Shown here piece after piece: positions 23,900 to 36,116 of a stretch of DNA of 64,000 nucleotides (position 1 is its first letter; each line of letters opens with the position of its first letter). Position numbers and translations under genes: made by a program. A model generated the notes under the pieces. It made no database searches and was not told the DNA's origin. It worked only from the letters and a program-made list of their open reading frames with translations. Source of the DNA: Torreya grandis (lineage: Eukaryota > Streptophyta > Pinopsida > Cupressales > Taxaceae); contig JARHVA010004093.1 in assembly GCA_037957365.1 (NCBI GenBank), forward strand, positions 1,332,501 to 1,396,500, given 5' to 3'.

Positions 23900-25270
23900 C
23901 ACTAGTACCAGTATCACTGACCATGGTCTCAATGTCTACTCTCCCATTGATCACCTCCTCCATCGACTACCTCCACACTAATGCAAATCCAAGATTCCTC
24001 TCCTTAGTGGTCTCTCTATGGACCAAATTTTTCCTAAAGATATTTTAAGATTGCTATGCATGATAAATAGTGCCTACATCTCCTTGCATCGATAGTGCTT
24101 CCATCTCAAATGATTTCATAGTGGTTATTACCACCTCTATTATGGTTACTATTATTACACCTCATCTATTGAATCCACATACATAACATCTCCTCCTATC
24201 CCCACTACCTCTTTTTATCATACTCAACTAACCTATGGTCTAACCTAATAAGGCTTGATCACTTGTATCTCCATAGGTACCCATGTATCTCCTCCCCTTC
24301 TTGACTATCTATCATATCATGCCCACCAATTAGGCACTAATAGAGGATCCATAAAATGGGGAAGTCCTAGCTTGATAGGTACATGAGAAACTAGATGAGG
24401 CTCCACCCATGAATTATAGTGGCCCATGATCTTCACATGTGTTAAACCTATAATAATTATAACCCAACTAGGCCATATTAAAGATATGTGAGTGTATGGA
24501 TGCCACACTATCTACCCTCATGTGATAGTCTATAATTTTATAACATGGGGCATGCCCTATGATATATGGTCTTGCCTCCATCAAATGAATTGAGGTAACC
24601 TATCATCAACCACATGAGGCAACCCAATTGAATAATACATAGGGAACCTATCATATATCCATGTGCTCATAAGTATAACCAATCCCATCATCTTGTATAC
24701 CCAAGACAACATCCCATACATATCATGCATGAGATATATGTAAATGATATAAAAATAATAATAAATCACTCAAAAATATAATATAAATTAGCATAATGAT
24801 ATTTCACACATCGATACCTTTTGATCTAACTTGTTGCATAACACTCATGCTATCACAAGTCATATCATAGCCTGTTGGATATCTAAAATGGCTGCAAGAT
24901 ATTCATTGAACATGATAACTCACAACCCAAGGTAGATATTTTATAATCCTATATCCCACTAAGATAAGTCTCATTTATCATCCTTTGACTCTAGTGTATT
25001 ATTAATCACTAGTGATGCACCCATCAAATGTCTAAATAATGCATGGACATATTCTAAAGTGATAGCCACCTCCCTTTATAAATCATTGGTCAACCATTCC
25101 CATGCTCACATGTACATGAAAATAAGATAATTTTTTTTTGGAGGGATCTATCTCATCCCCATACTATTGTTGAATCCAAAAGTGACCATTCGAGCCCTAT
25201 CCACATTAGCTAATCACTCTAATAAATCTGATAGCCATGATGCATCCACCAAGAACCAAAATCTCTAACA
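23900..25270 (-). pseudogene. Probable plant-mobile-domain (PMD) ORF, antisense in E2
   Basis: On the minus strand, in order: REVAITLEYV followed by MGASL (about 25000-25078), LMSTWIYDRFPMYY (about 24640-24670), WHPYT (near 24495), WVEPHLVSHVPIKLGLPHF (about 24350-24408), and HGYLWRYK near 24260. These follow the order of PMD landmarks: GE-T-TL-DV, L-Q-W-W-R-P, W-PY, VE-H-P-RV-RQFG-Q-IP and the late Y-LW. PMDs occur in MAIL1/MAIN-like proteins and as extra ORFs in some plant gypsy elements and transposons. The frames are broken by several stops, and the ORF opposes E2 gag. It could instead be a captured or separately inserted fragment. The match is from memory and needs a profile search. Confidence 0.5.
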
Positions 25271-26580
25271 TCATTACAAAATATCAAAAAATAATAATGA
25301 ATCAAATCTTGATGTCATAATAATTAAAATGCATTCTCAAAAATTTAAATATTAATTACTTCATCAGCTTGTTTGATTTAAATTTTTTGTGTTTCTATTT
25401 TTCTACACCAACTACCCATTTGATGATAAATCAACCCTATCATAGTCCTATTATATTGTATCAACCCACTAGTATGCAATTAACCCTTTTATTTTAGATT
25501 ATATCATCCTATTTGATACTAAATTGGACCCTTTCATAGCTTTAAAATACTACATTGGCCCTCTAGTACATAGTTAGCACCTTTTAGCAAACTATATTAG
25601 CTACATATTACCAACTACATCAACCAAATGGTACTATGTTGACCACATTCCCATTTTATATAATGTTAACATAATATTATGTATTTATCCACCTTAAACA
25701 ATACTATGTTGTATCGCTACTATGTAGTTGGACCTTATTCCTTTTCCCCTTAGGAATTGAGTCAATAGGGTTGACTCTATTTTTTGTCTACGATGAGTTT
25801 TTAATCATTTACCATAAATGTTGTAGACATTTATCTATTTGATATTTTCCTACACATTACCCCATTATGCCCCTAGTTTACCTAAAATAATCCTAGGATT
25901 TGTTTTATTGTATATATTTTATCTACCATTTAATTTTCTATATCTAGCTTAATTTCAAATAAATTGTTCAAACATTTAAAATTTAGGCTTTCTTACCTAT
26001 GTTTCACTAGATGTGGTTAGTATGTGTCCTCCACATCATAAATAGCATATCCTCACCATGGTCACTCTCTAGGATCAAATTGGGTCTCTCAAAGCACTAT
26101 TTTCTCATAATAGTAAAAATAGCAAATGAATTATTTTTCACCCTATTTATATTTACTATTCAAAATTATATACCTTTTAAATATTTACAACCAGATTTCA
26201 CTTTTTGACCATATCTTTATTTCTACTAGCTCTTTTTCAAAACCAAAAGATATTCTACAATCTTGACACTATAGAGAATATTTCAAATATTACATATATA
26301 TTTTTTAAAAATTTCAATTTGTCACTTTTTTACTAATTTATATAGGTTTACCTAATGTTCCCTACATTGGAAACCTTCACATTTATTTTATTTTATTCCT
26401 TATCTAAAATACTAAGCTAGGTAATGGTATATGTTTTTTAAATTCTATACTTAAATTTATCTTATTTTCTTCTTAATACTATTTATGTAGTTTCAAAATT
26501 ATGTGTTACTATGATATTTTCTTGAAGCACCATCCCATGTTGCACAAACATGACACATGATGGTCTTTGAGTGGGGCATA
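25271..26580 (+). other. E2 3' region with loose TACTATRTTG-type repeats
   Basis: From about 25430 to 25740, words like TACTATGTTG(A/G)CC, ATACTACATTGGCCC and CATAGTT(A/C) recur every 40-70 bp, a very degenerate array. Similar words occur in the E2 leader around 6960-7150. The segment ends with GAGTGGGGCATA, a weak purine tract directly before the 3' LTR. No gene is seen. Confidence 0.4.
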
Positions 26581-27779
26581 TGTATGAAAATAATATTTTA
26601 AAACTTTATCAATTAATGATGTTTTATCTCTTAAAATAACCCATCGAGTCTCAATTTTTATAAGTGAATGCCTTAAAGGGTACACTTAGAAATTGGTAAG
26701 AATACCATTGGTGCTTCATAATATTATTGTCCCATATACCACCGCTTACTATCTACACAACCATCTCCTATACACTTCCATAATTTTTGCCTCCTCTCTT
26801 ACACACTCTTCTAAGTAATTCACCAAATTTATTAGCACCTTCCTAAGCCCTAAACCCATTTTTGACATTTACCATACACTCTCAACATGGGCTAACCTTG
26901 TATTATTATTATTATTATTGATATTTGCACATTACAAGTCTAGTTGGCATTGGCTAACCTAGACTAGGACCTAACTTGTTTTTATCAATCAACAATATAG
27001 AGTCAAATTGGGCTAAACTTATCATATAAACTTTCAAATAGGTTTATGGTTATATCCAACTATATATACATGTCTATTTTTTTCATTTAGTGGAAGAGAA
27101 GAACAAGAATATCGTATTTTGCATCTTCATATCCACAATTCTCCTTGAGAAGAATTGCTTATGTTTTGAATACTTTCTTTAGAGATATGGATATTATCTT
27201 ATGGACTATTATTTTGGATGTATAGATAAGCTATGTAGCCTATTGTTGACTTATATTTGTTATCCTTACATACTATAAAAACCTCTTACAAATCACCTTG
27301 TCCAAGGGAAAGATTTAGGATTTTGGGTTTGTCTTCAAAGGTAAGTATTGCTATATTTGTTGCTCATTTGTAAGAGTAGATAAATATGCATTTATAATTC
27401 TTTCCCATGTATTAATATTCCTATACATTTATGTGAATATAGATATTATATGCATGTTTATGTTTTATTTTTATTACCCCCACTTTATTCCATAAGATTT
27501 GGTGAGAACTATATTATATTTTACTTTACTTATCATTTACTTAGTGAATAAGAAAACATAGGAACTAACTGGGGTTATTGTATAGTGTTGCTTGACTAGA
27601 GATTTTGAATCCTCTCTAGTGATCTTATTGTGGTAAGATATACCTTGGTTAGGTCTAGAAGATCCATCATGGTCTTGACCTTGAATATCTAATGTATCAA
27701 CCATCTGAATGGTAAGTAGGATTTATCTTCTTCGAGTTAGGATGAATTAATAGGTCAGTTAAATTTTCCTTTGTGTACA
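26581..27779 (+). repeat. E2 3' LTR
   Basis: Starts TGTATGAAAATAATATTTT and ends GTGTACA. Homologous to 5224-6404 end to end. Contains a (TAT)n stretch at about 26900-26920 that is absent from the other copy. Confidence 0.87.
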
Positions 27780-27784
27780 CATCA
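27780..27784. repeat. E2 target-site duplication, right copy
   Basis: CATCA following the 3' LTR. It lies in frame inside the E1 RT codons for Ser-Ile-Thr. Confidence 0.5.
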
Positions 27785-28559
27785 CTCCCATCAGACACTC
27801 CATATTGGTGGCTAATTAGGTGCCAACTCAAAATAAGAATAGAGAGATATGGATTTTTTTAGACTTTTAAGACATTAACAAAGCCTCAAAAAAGCATAAC
27901 TACTCACTACCTTCACTAGATAAATTTTTATAGATAGTAAATGACTCTCAAATGATGACATTTCTTAATGGGTACTTAGGGTATAATCAGGTAATGGTAA
28001 ACTATGAGGAATAAATGAAGATAACATTTACCACTAAGTGGGGTATATTTACATATAAAAATATGTTGTTTAGTGTAATTAATGTGAGTGATACCTTAAA
28101 ATGTTCCATGTATATTGCATTTAAATATCTCATCAGAGAATTTAGTCATATACATAGATGACCTATGTTTATTTTCTAGGAATAAATAAGACCATGTGAA
28201 GGACTTAAGAGTAATATTTCAAAGGTGTAGAGACCATGTAATCTCCCTAAACCTTAAAAATTATATATTTAGGGTCGCAAAGGGTAAATTTTTAGTTCAC
28301 ATCATCTCCAAATGAGGTATATTCATATACCCATAAATATTTTAGGTAATTAAAAATATTATATTACTTGTTATCATAAAGGATCTGAAGCCATTCTTTG
28401 ACAAGATCAACTTTCTATAAAAGTTCATCTTAGATTTTGCATAAATAGTCCAACCACTAAACAACATGTTAAATAATGATGTTTATATTGAATGGTTGAT
28501 TGAAGCACAAGAATATTTTTATCAAATCAAGACATCAGTTGTAAAAACCCTATTTCTTA
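27785..28559 (+). pseudogene. E1 reverse transcriptase, central and C-terminal part
   Basis: Continues the RT cut at 5218: TPIRHSILVAN, VPTQNKNREI, DINKASKKHNYSLPSLDK, SQMMTFLNGYLGYNQV, then TFTTKWGIFTYKNM. A frameshift precedes VIYIDDLCLFSR, whose YIDD (28151-28162) is the catalytic pair of the palm. LRVIFQRCRDHVISLNLKN, KFLVHIISK and FFDKINFL follow, the thumb and connection text of gypsy RT. The V-D-F-R box has decayed to IFLDF followed by a stop. The long contiguous match makes this one of the surest calls in the window. Confidence 0.88.
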
Positions 28560-28990
28560 TCAATATTTACTATATTTAACCCTTCTACATCTATTCATTC
28601 ACTTCATAACACTCTAGAGCTATTGTATTAACATAGAAGAAAAAATCCAAAAATGGGAGACCTGTCTCATTCATGAGTTATCCAATTTTAAATATATAAC
28701 TAATTTATTTAAATATTAAAAAATATTATTTTTCATTAATCAAATAATTCAAAAAAATTATACATTACATTCTATGTAGTAAGGTATTTGTAGTTGTGCC
28801 TAACCCAACAATGACAAATATACTAATGAAATATGAGTTAGGTGAATGAAGAGGAAAGTGGATGACTATTCTCCAAGAGTTTTACCTAGAAATAAAACCA
28901 TTGAACCATATAATATTTCAAGGGTTAAATAAATCCATGGTTGAACTGGACCCATGTATCATTTTCCAATAATACATAAACAATATATCA
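28560..28990 (+). pseudogene. E1 second RNase H (post-RT) remnant
   Basis: After RT, frames read KTLFLINIYYI, FYIYSFTS, later NIKKYYFSLIK, YILCSKVFVVVPNPT, KWMTILQEFYLEIKPL and FQGLNKSMVE. These match the ordinary gypsy RNase H that follows RT (P-L..P-, F-I-SFAS, Y...EK-A-AL, RW...L-EYD-EI). Catalytic residues are not clearly retained. Stops are frequent. With the domain at 4257 this gives E1 two RNase H regions. Confidence 0.7.
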
Positions 28991-29025
28991 TAAATGATGA
29001 CTAGTAATAAGATGTAGTCTATTAC

Positions 29026-29640
29026 TTGTTGAATAATGAGTGCCCAAGTCATTTAAACTATTATAAGATAATAAAATTAAACCTAAAAATTATAAAATTC
29101 ATGATTAAATTAGTCATAATATATAATAATAATCATGAAATAATATATCTAAGATGCTGGAATGAACAAAAAGTAGTTGGAGTAATCGGTGATTTCTTTG
29201 AAATATGGAACTAGTCATGGTTTAAGGAGTGATATAGTCCATTAGATACTCAAGGTAGTTTTTTAATAGTTACAAGTTTCTAAATATTCTCATTCTCATT
29301 TTTGGAGCTATCATAGCTACCAAGTTATCATGTATAGAGAGTATGCCCCTTCCATGCAATTATAGCTAGCTATTGAGGTTTATCCATTCACAAAATGAGG
29401 ATTGAAATTTATCAAATAAATAAATGATACTTAATCCATAGGAAACAAGTTATTTTTTATGTAAAATTATTATTTTACCCATTTAATTGAAGCTATATAA
29501 TTTAAAAACTACATAACTGACAACGTAATCAACTTCTTAGAAGAGCACATCATCACTAGGTTTCGGATGCCTATAACTTTGATATGTGATAATAAACCCA
29601 CTTTTTTTTTATCTCCAATTTAGTTAATGGGAAAATTAAA
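29026..29640 (+). pseudogene. E1 integrase N-terminal and core remnant
   Basis: Integrase inserts the cDNA into chromosomes. A 62-codon frame at 29026 reads LNNECPSHLNYY, KLVIIYNNNHEIIYLRCWNEQ. This is the segment before the H-H-C-C zinc domain (usual text: VLYWRNHEGILLRC). After unreadable sequence, from about 29370 it reads GLKFIK, then NYYFTHLIEAI and VINFLEEHIITRFRMPITLICDNKP. These correspond to the core around its first two catalytic positions. The first (ATDYFT) has lost Asp, while the second (DN in ICDN) is kept. Broken by stops. Confidence 0.78.
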
Positions 29641-30059
29641 ATTATTTAATCCTTAATTTATCTTCCAATTATTAATTTTAAGGTAATAGGGTAGTATAAT
29701 TAACAAATAAAAACTTATTAGATTTAATCAATAAAACCTTGACAAAGAACTCTAGGGATTGCATAATGTTTTAAAATTTTCATTATTGTTTGATAGGACT
29801 AGAGTTAATTTATCCTTAGGAACATCATCATATCATATTTTTTACTACCAATTCCTAATCTTTCTAGTTACCTTTAGAATTCCCATGTGGCAATTAATGA
29901 AAGACTACTTACAAACTAATTATAGGATATAATCTTGCCTCTTTAACTTGATCTAATTAGAATAAAATTGTGATGAAACTCTATTTTACTTTACCAAAAA
30001 CCAATTATTCATAAAACATCAGTTTGATAAGTGATAAAAAGTTAAATCCTTTCATATCT
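29641..30059 (+). other. E1 integrase, unreadable part
   Basis: Expected to hold the third catalytic Glu region and the path to the C-terminal domain, but no frame is recognisable. Confidence 0.4.
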
Positions 30060-30245
30060 TTGATTTGGTTTTCTTTTTGGATAAGGCTCATGAGAAAGTG
30101 GGACAACATGACAAGTTTGATGCGTCATGGTTAGATCCATACCAAATATTGAAAATCATGGGTAAGACTTTATTCCACCCAAAGTGTTTAAGTAGTGAGG
30201 ATGTCCCATTTATTATCAATGGACAATTCCTTAAACTCTAATTAT
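30060..30245 (+). pseudogene. E1 integrase C-terminal domain remnant
   Basis: Open frame with FFLDKAHEKVGQHDKFDASW, LDPYQILKIMG, FIINGQFLKL, ending TAA near 30243. This is the GPY/F-type end of gypsy integrase, where K-FD-LWLGPY-I and PVNGQ-LK are the usual text. It marks the end of E1 pol. Confidence 0.82.
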
Positions 30246-30400
30246 AGGTTTGAATGGGCCTGATAGTTATTGTAATTACTTTCTCTTTCCCTTTCCTACC
30301 TTGTCTATCATTTTATTTCCTAATTTATTATTAGTTTAGCTTTATTTTCATACATTTTATAATTTTCACTATGGATTTATCCCATTTATCGACTCTTTTA
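30246..30400 (+). other. E1 3' non-coding sequence
   Basis: T-rich, nothing recognised. Confidence 0.4.
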
Positions 30401-31384
<984 letters not shown>

Positions 31385-31424
31385 ATACTTTAAATATTCA
31401 AATATTATTATATTGAATCTTTGG

Positions 31425-31452
31425 TGTCACACACATCTATTTTTCCCTATAG
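31425..31452 (+). repeat. Partial third copy of the 82-bp repeat
   Basis: TGTCACACACATCTATTTTT followed by CCCTATAG matches the first 28 bp of the 82-bp unit, in the same orientation. Confidence 0.8.
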
Positions 31453-32919
31453 TTTCTCCTATTTTTAAAAATAAAAAAAGGTTAAAATGTTTGTAGGTAA
31501 GTGACATGAATGATGTTCTGGTGCACAAGTGTTTTGAGTAGTTTTTACTATTGTATTATATTTATGATTAAATTTTTAAGGTTTGTCTAGCATGTGTGTT
31601 CTAAATTTATTTGTGTTGGGTTATGTTTGGGTAAAACTATTTGTTCAATGCAGACATTCTCTCTAAACTAAGAACAAAATTAATATCTTAATGGTTTTTG
31701 GGTACTCCTAGATGAACATGCTATAGTGAAAATCTAGGGTGAAAAATTACAATTCTACCTTTCACTTTCTATAGTGGTCTCAAACATAGAATTTATATGC
31801 TAAGAAAATAAAGTGAAAATAAAATAATAAAATAAAATAAATTTATGAAAAAATTAGTTCTAGGTGATTAAGGAAACATTTACTAGGGATATGAATGGCT
31901 AATTGGTAATAGAACAAGGCCTTGTGTGGGATCATACATAACTCTATCAGGGCTATGGATACTTATCTAGTAAGCATAGAAATGTCTAAGAAAGAATTAT
32001 AAAGTTAGGATCCAATACTATGATGATTAGATCCATGGTATTTATTCCTTCTAGGTTATAATAAGTGGTAATTAACTCATTTTTACACACTAGGTCAATG
32101 AGAATGTCTAATTTTATCTCTTAGTTGATCCCATATTTTCCTCTCTCAAATCCATTCACATTCATGTGTAGTCTCAAATATATTTTTTAGGTTTATAGAG
32201 ACATTTATATCATTTCAAAATGATATAAATGTTCTCTATCAAATTCATCATTTGTTTTTTTATTTCTCAACATGAACTAATTCTTCTAAGAATCAGGGAA
32301 CCTATTTTTTGATTTTGTATCGACTCCCACTTGTGCTCATAATCTCACTAGTCTCATCAGTTTCAATTTGATTTGGTGTTATATCTTAGTTTGCATGCTG
32401 AATTGGGACCCAAAACCATCACCATTGGAAATACCATGTCTATGAGAGAAAAAATTATATAAGGCACTTAACATGAAAGTGGAGTTTTGATCTCCTAATT
32501 TGCTTTTGAAACTTGGATTTTTTATCTCTCTTATCCTAATCTAGGATTTCATCTTCATTTTTATTTCATTATATATCTCTAAACCTACTCAATTATGATA
32601 ACTAGGTCCAAATGATAAAGTATCATATATAACACTTATCTATATAGAATAGTCTTACTACCCTAATACTTGTTTATAATTCTTACCCTCTTGCTCTCTC
32701 AGCTCTTTGTAACTAATTTGGGGGGTCAATTTGATTTTTATGCCAATTCACACCCTGAAACCTCTCTTGATATAAATACCAAACTTGTGTGAGTCATTTT
32801 CATATTGTACACTTGTTCCTTAGATGAATCCTTGACCAACTTATGCCCTATTGAAAGTCTTGAGAAAATATTATCTAAAACTCCATTCAAAACTATTGTA
32901 GGTGATTAAAAAAACATCT
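31453..32919. other. Unassigned AT-rich sequence
   Basis: No coding domain or LTR partner recognised. Contains a perfect 15-bp-arm palindrome at 32201-32232. Probably E1 3' untranslated region or LTR. Confidence 0.4.
32201..32232. repeat. Perfect inverted repeat, 15-bp arms, 2-nt loop
   Basis: ACATTTATATCATTT, loop CA, then AAATGATATAAATGT. The arms are fully complementary. Confidence 0.9.
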
Positions 32920-33560
32920 AACTCAATATAAATAATTAGGTTTCTAAACCCTGATTAGGTATATTTAATGTAAAAAGTCTTTGTCATATGATAATTAGAG
33001 TTCTAGCTAATGAATAGGTCTTGGATTCAAATTGTTTAAGTCCCAAAGACCTAACTAGGATTCCAAAACCTAAATAGGTTTAGGGAGGTTATTTTTTGCA
33101 TTGTAGTTCTAATCAGGGTTTTTATTTTTGATTAGGTATAGGAGTGAATTTATTGTGATATTAGTGTTAATTATGCTTTGGATCATGATTAGTTCTAGGT
33201 CGAGTGAGTGAGGGGATTTGTAGTGCTAATCAAGACTTCAATCATGATTAGATCATGTCTAGGTTAGTTTGAGTAGTCTCTTTGTTAGTTAGAGTCCAAA
33301 ATTTGATTAGGTATAGAGAGTTATAATTTCAGGAACATAGTTCCAAGTAATTATTTTTTCCCTAAAAATGTCTAGGTGTTACCAGGGGTTGTCATATATA
33401 TGATCAGGGATCACATCCTTGATTAGGTTTTGGGGATATTTAAGTTGATGCATAGTTGTAGGTAGGGTTTCTACCCAAATTAGGTCTAGTCTTAAAATTA
33501 GGTGCATGTACTGTTAATTAAGGGAAAAATAATTGATTAGGTTGGGGATTATTCCCCCAA
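32920..33560 (+). repeat. GATTAGGT-rich region, possible E1 3' LTR
   Basis: The words TGATTAGGT, AATTAGGT and variants occur at about 32936, 32952, 33131, 33305, 33421, 33479 and 33535, with many one-off forms between. The same words fill 1-150. The spacing is irregular, so this is a degenerate repeat zone. Assignment to the E1 LTR rests on this shared vocabulary and on position downstream of E1 integrase. Confidence 0.4.
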
Positions 33561-35869
33561 AATAATTTTGTTATCTAGGTTGTACATCTTGATTTCATCT
33601 AAAATCCCCTCCACCAACATGAAAATGATATGTGGACATAAAATTCTCAATTAAAATCAGAAGGCATGAAGTTATTTATAACATGTATGCACATGAATAT
33701 CACACACTAAACTGTTCACTCAATTCATTAAGGTCAGCCTGAGGCAATTGATGTAAGAGACAAGGTTATGAATTGGGTTGGTTATTGAGTAGAATTAGAT
33801 TCAAAATGGGTGGTGGTAATAGGTTCTCATGATGGAACCAAAATAAATAAATGTCATATATATTTTTGTTAATAGTGTCAAGCAATGATAAAACATAGAT
33901 CCAATGTCCTTTAGTTTTTCAGATCACAAAAAGTTGAAACCTCTTGGTCAATACTAGGATTATGAAAATGGAGGAGATTAAGCAAAAATATTTATTGAAA
34001 ATAGTATACTCTATCAAGTTAGGTATGCCTAGTCAATGTCATCCACAAGATGTGAATAATATAAGATGAGGATTGACCCAAGGAAAAAGAGGTATGAATA
34101 GGAAACTAGGCTTGAATGATGTTATACTAACATCCTCTATTATATGGAAGGATGATGATGAGTGGATCAAGGATTATTTATTGTTTTTCTAAGTTAGTCA
34201 AGGAGTCAATAATAAGATGAGTAATCTATGTGTAATGGAAAACCTCACATATTAGCCTAGTTTTAATATCATATTGTATCGCAACTATAAGACTAGGTGA
34301 TCTAACCCTAGGGTATAAATTGTGGCAAACAAGACCAATTATCTAAGGAAGGGTCATCCAAAGTAGGCTAGGTGAAATCCAAAGTAAAAGGATATGAACT
34401 TGTTTAGTAAATGGATTATGGTGTATTCTTTCTATAATTTTTTAAGTAAGGATTTGTATAGGGTGATTTCATTGATATGAAAATCTTGGATTGGGAATGG
34501 ATTATTTCACTTGTTTTTAAGGCTTATTGACCCTATTTTTGTTGAGTTTTTGTTATTTTGTTATTTTACCTTGTGGTTTTATTGAGTTTATGAAAGTAAA
34601 TAATTGATTGATGAAATTTAAATTATGAAATAAAATAAAATAAAAATCTAAAAGTAAATGAAAATTAAACTTTTTTAATTCATTTACATTGATTCCCAAT
34701 ACATAAAAAAGAGAAAGGAAGAAACCTATACTACTATGCAATGTGTTGATTTTGCCTAGATTTATCTTGATGTAAACTAGATGGTGTTATTTTTTTAGTT
34801 TTTATTTTATTTTCATGGGGGTGGATTAAGTATTCTATTTGTTTAAATATGTAATAAATATAAAATATAAAATAAATCTAAAACAATAATGCCACAACAC
34901 TTTCTATTAACTTTCTTTATCTATAAACAAGTTTTTCAAATTATATTTCAAATAGAGAAAAATAATATAAACTTTGATTTTATATTTTAAAAATAAGACA
35001 AAAATACTTTTAATTTATAAAAATAAACAACAATAATATATGTTATTTATACTTGTGTGTCCAAGGTTGTCTAAGTTCTTTTGACTGCCTAGTTGGTTGC
35101 TTGAATGCAAGAAACTTGTTTTGATCTTAGAAATAAAATAATATGTTGGATGGAAGTGTTCTAAAAATTTACTAAAATATTTCAATGAATGATTTTGTGA
35201 AATGTCTTTCTGATTGAAATAAAACAAACCTATTGGAATCTAAACACAAAAAAAAACTAACTACTTTTTTGGTAGCAAAGACAATGAAAATAAATAAGCT
35301 TCTCTCCCTATCAGATTTGGTTTTTTCTAAATAAATAAATTAATCTAATGTAATAACAACTACACTAATATGATATAATAAATAAATAATAATATAAATC
35401 AAATAAAAATCTAACCTGACCAAGGCATATAATAGATAGAATACATATATAATGTTGATAAGAGGGTCACCAGTATGTTAACTCCTTTTATCTTTATATG
35501 AACTTTGGGGAATATCTAATTAGATAATGAAAAATCTCTAGGGAAAATGGGTAAGAATAAGAGACATAACCATAAATGGAGAGTAACTAGACTGAGGTTG
35601 ACCAATGCACTAGTCTCCAAAGACTAAATTGTTGGATCAATAACACTTCTTCACCTATGGTAATGTAGTTGACATGAAAATTATAGAAGCTAGATATTGA
35701 GGAAATTTTAATATGATTATGTGTACAAGAGATTAAAAATAATAACTTCTAATGGAGATTTTTATATCTTAAATCAGCCCAAAATGGTCTTTTTATAAAA
35801 AAAGTTGGGATCTTTCATAAGGGAGTTTAACTAAGTCTAACAAGAAGTTCAACTTAAAAATAACTAAGA
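33561..35869. other. Unassigned AT-rich sequence
   Basis: No recognisable domain on either strand. 33.9-34.4 kb is slightly less AT-rich and could be decayed coding sequence. 34.5-35.4 kb is A/T-homopolymer rich. Short ORFs at 34553-34741 and 35015-35227 (minus) look random. Confidence 0.4.
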
Positions 35870-36097
35870 ATGAATAAAAATAAAAGAGGGAGTGAGTTAT
35901 GCATTATTGGTGATAAAATTAATAAAATTGACACTAAACATGAAAAACACATCAACACTAGAGTTGTAGAAGGTAATTTTGGAAGATGTGAAATATATGA
36001 TGGAACTATCCCTATTTATAGGGGAAGTTACGAAAATGTCATCTTAGATGACAAAATTGCCCCTCTATATTATGAAACTATCTCACATTTAAAATGA
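35870..36097 (+). other. 75-codon ORF of unknown nature next to E4 LTR
   Basis: Open from ATG to TGA, ending 20 bp before the E4 left LTR. Composition is mixed (KNKRGS start, ILDDKIAPLYYE near the end), with no domain, signal peptide or membrane segment. No partner copy was found beside the E4 right LTR. It could be a chance ORF. Confidence 0.2.
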
Positions 36098-36111
36098 AAC
36101 CACCCTTAATG

Positions 36112-36116
36112 ATAGG
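36112..36116. repeat. E4 target-site duplication, left
   Basis: ATAGG before the left LTR pairs with ATATG at 62296-62300 (four of five bases). Confidence 0.45.

Larger units (their letters stand above)
5224..27779 (+). mobile_element. E2: long Ty3/gypsy-type element inserted in E1 RT
   Basis: Bounded by two homologous direct repeats of about 1.2 kb (5224-6404 and 26581-27779), each ending at CA. It splits the E1 RT, which continues in frame on the far side. Plus-strand order: leader, gag (about 8100-9960) with a C-x2-H-x4-H-x4-C knuckle, protease (10976-11341), unassigned DNA, a tandem-repeat zone interrupted by E3 (14154-22212), a probable antisense PMD ORF (about 23900-25270), and the 3' LTR. 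I see no RT, RNase H or integrase, so it appears non-autonomous. E2 without E3 is about 14.5 kb. The two LTRs look about three-quarters identical by eye, so it is old. Confidence 0.82.
1..30245 (+). mobile_element. E1: decayed Ty3/gypsy LTR retrotransposon, split by E2
   Basis: Plus-strand element with domains in the order gag (about 1680-2060), retropepsin (3390-3775), an RNase H (4257-4760), RT (4930-5218, resuming at 27785), a second RNase H (about 28560-28990) and integrase (29026-30243). RT is interrupted by E2 (5224-27779), and the frame resumes after it. The 5' LTR is cut by the window edge and the 3' LTR is not securely located, so the true element is longer than given. The polyprotein motifs are those of plant gypsy elements with two RNase H domains. 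There are many in-frame stops, so it is not functional. It is the oldest layer of the left-hand nest because E2 sits inside it and E3 inside E2. Confidence 0.85.

Noticed and set aside
23752..23963. Overlapping ORFs on both strands with Ile-Tyr runs
   Set aside because: Caused by the (AT)n tract.
33890..34380. Slightly less AT-rich stretch read as possible gag
   Set aside because: No capsid or knuckle motif could be placed in any frame.
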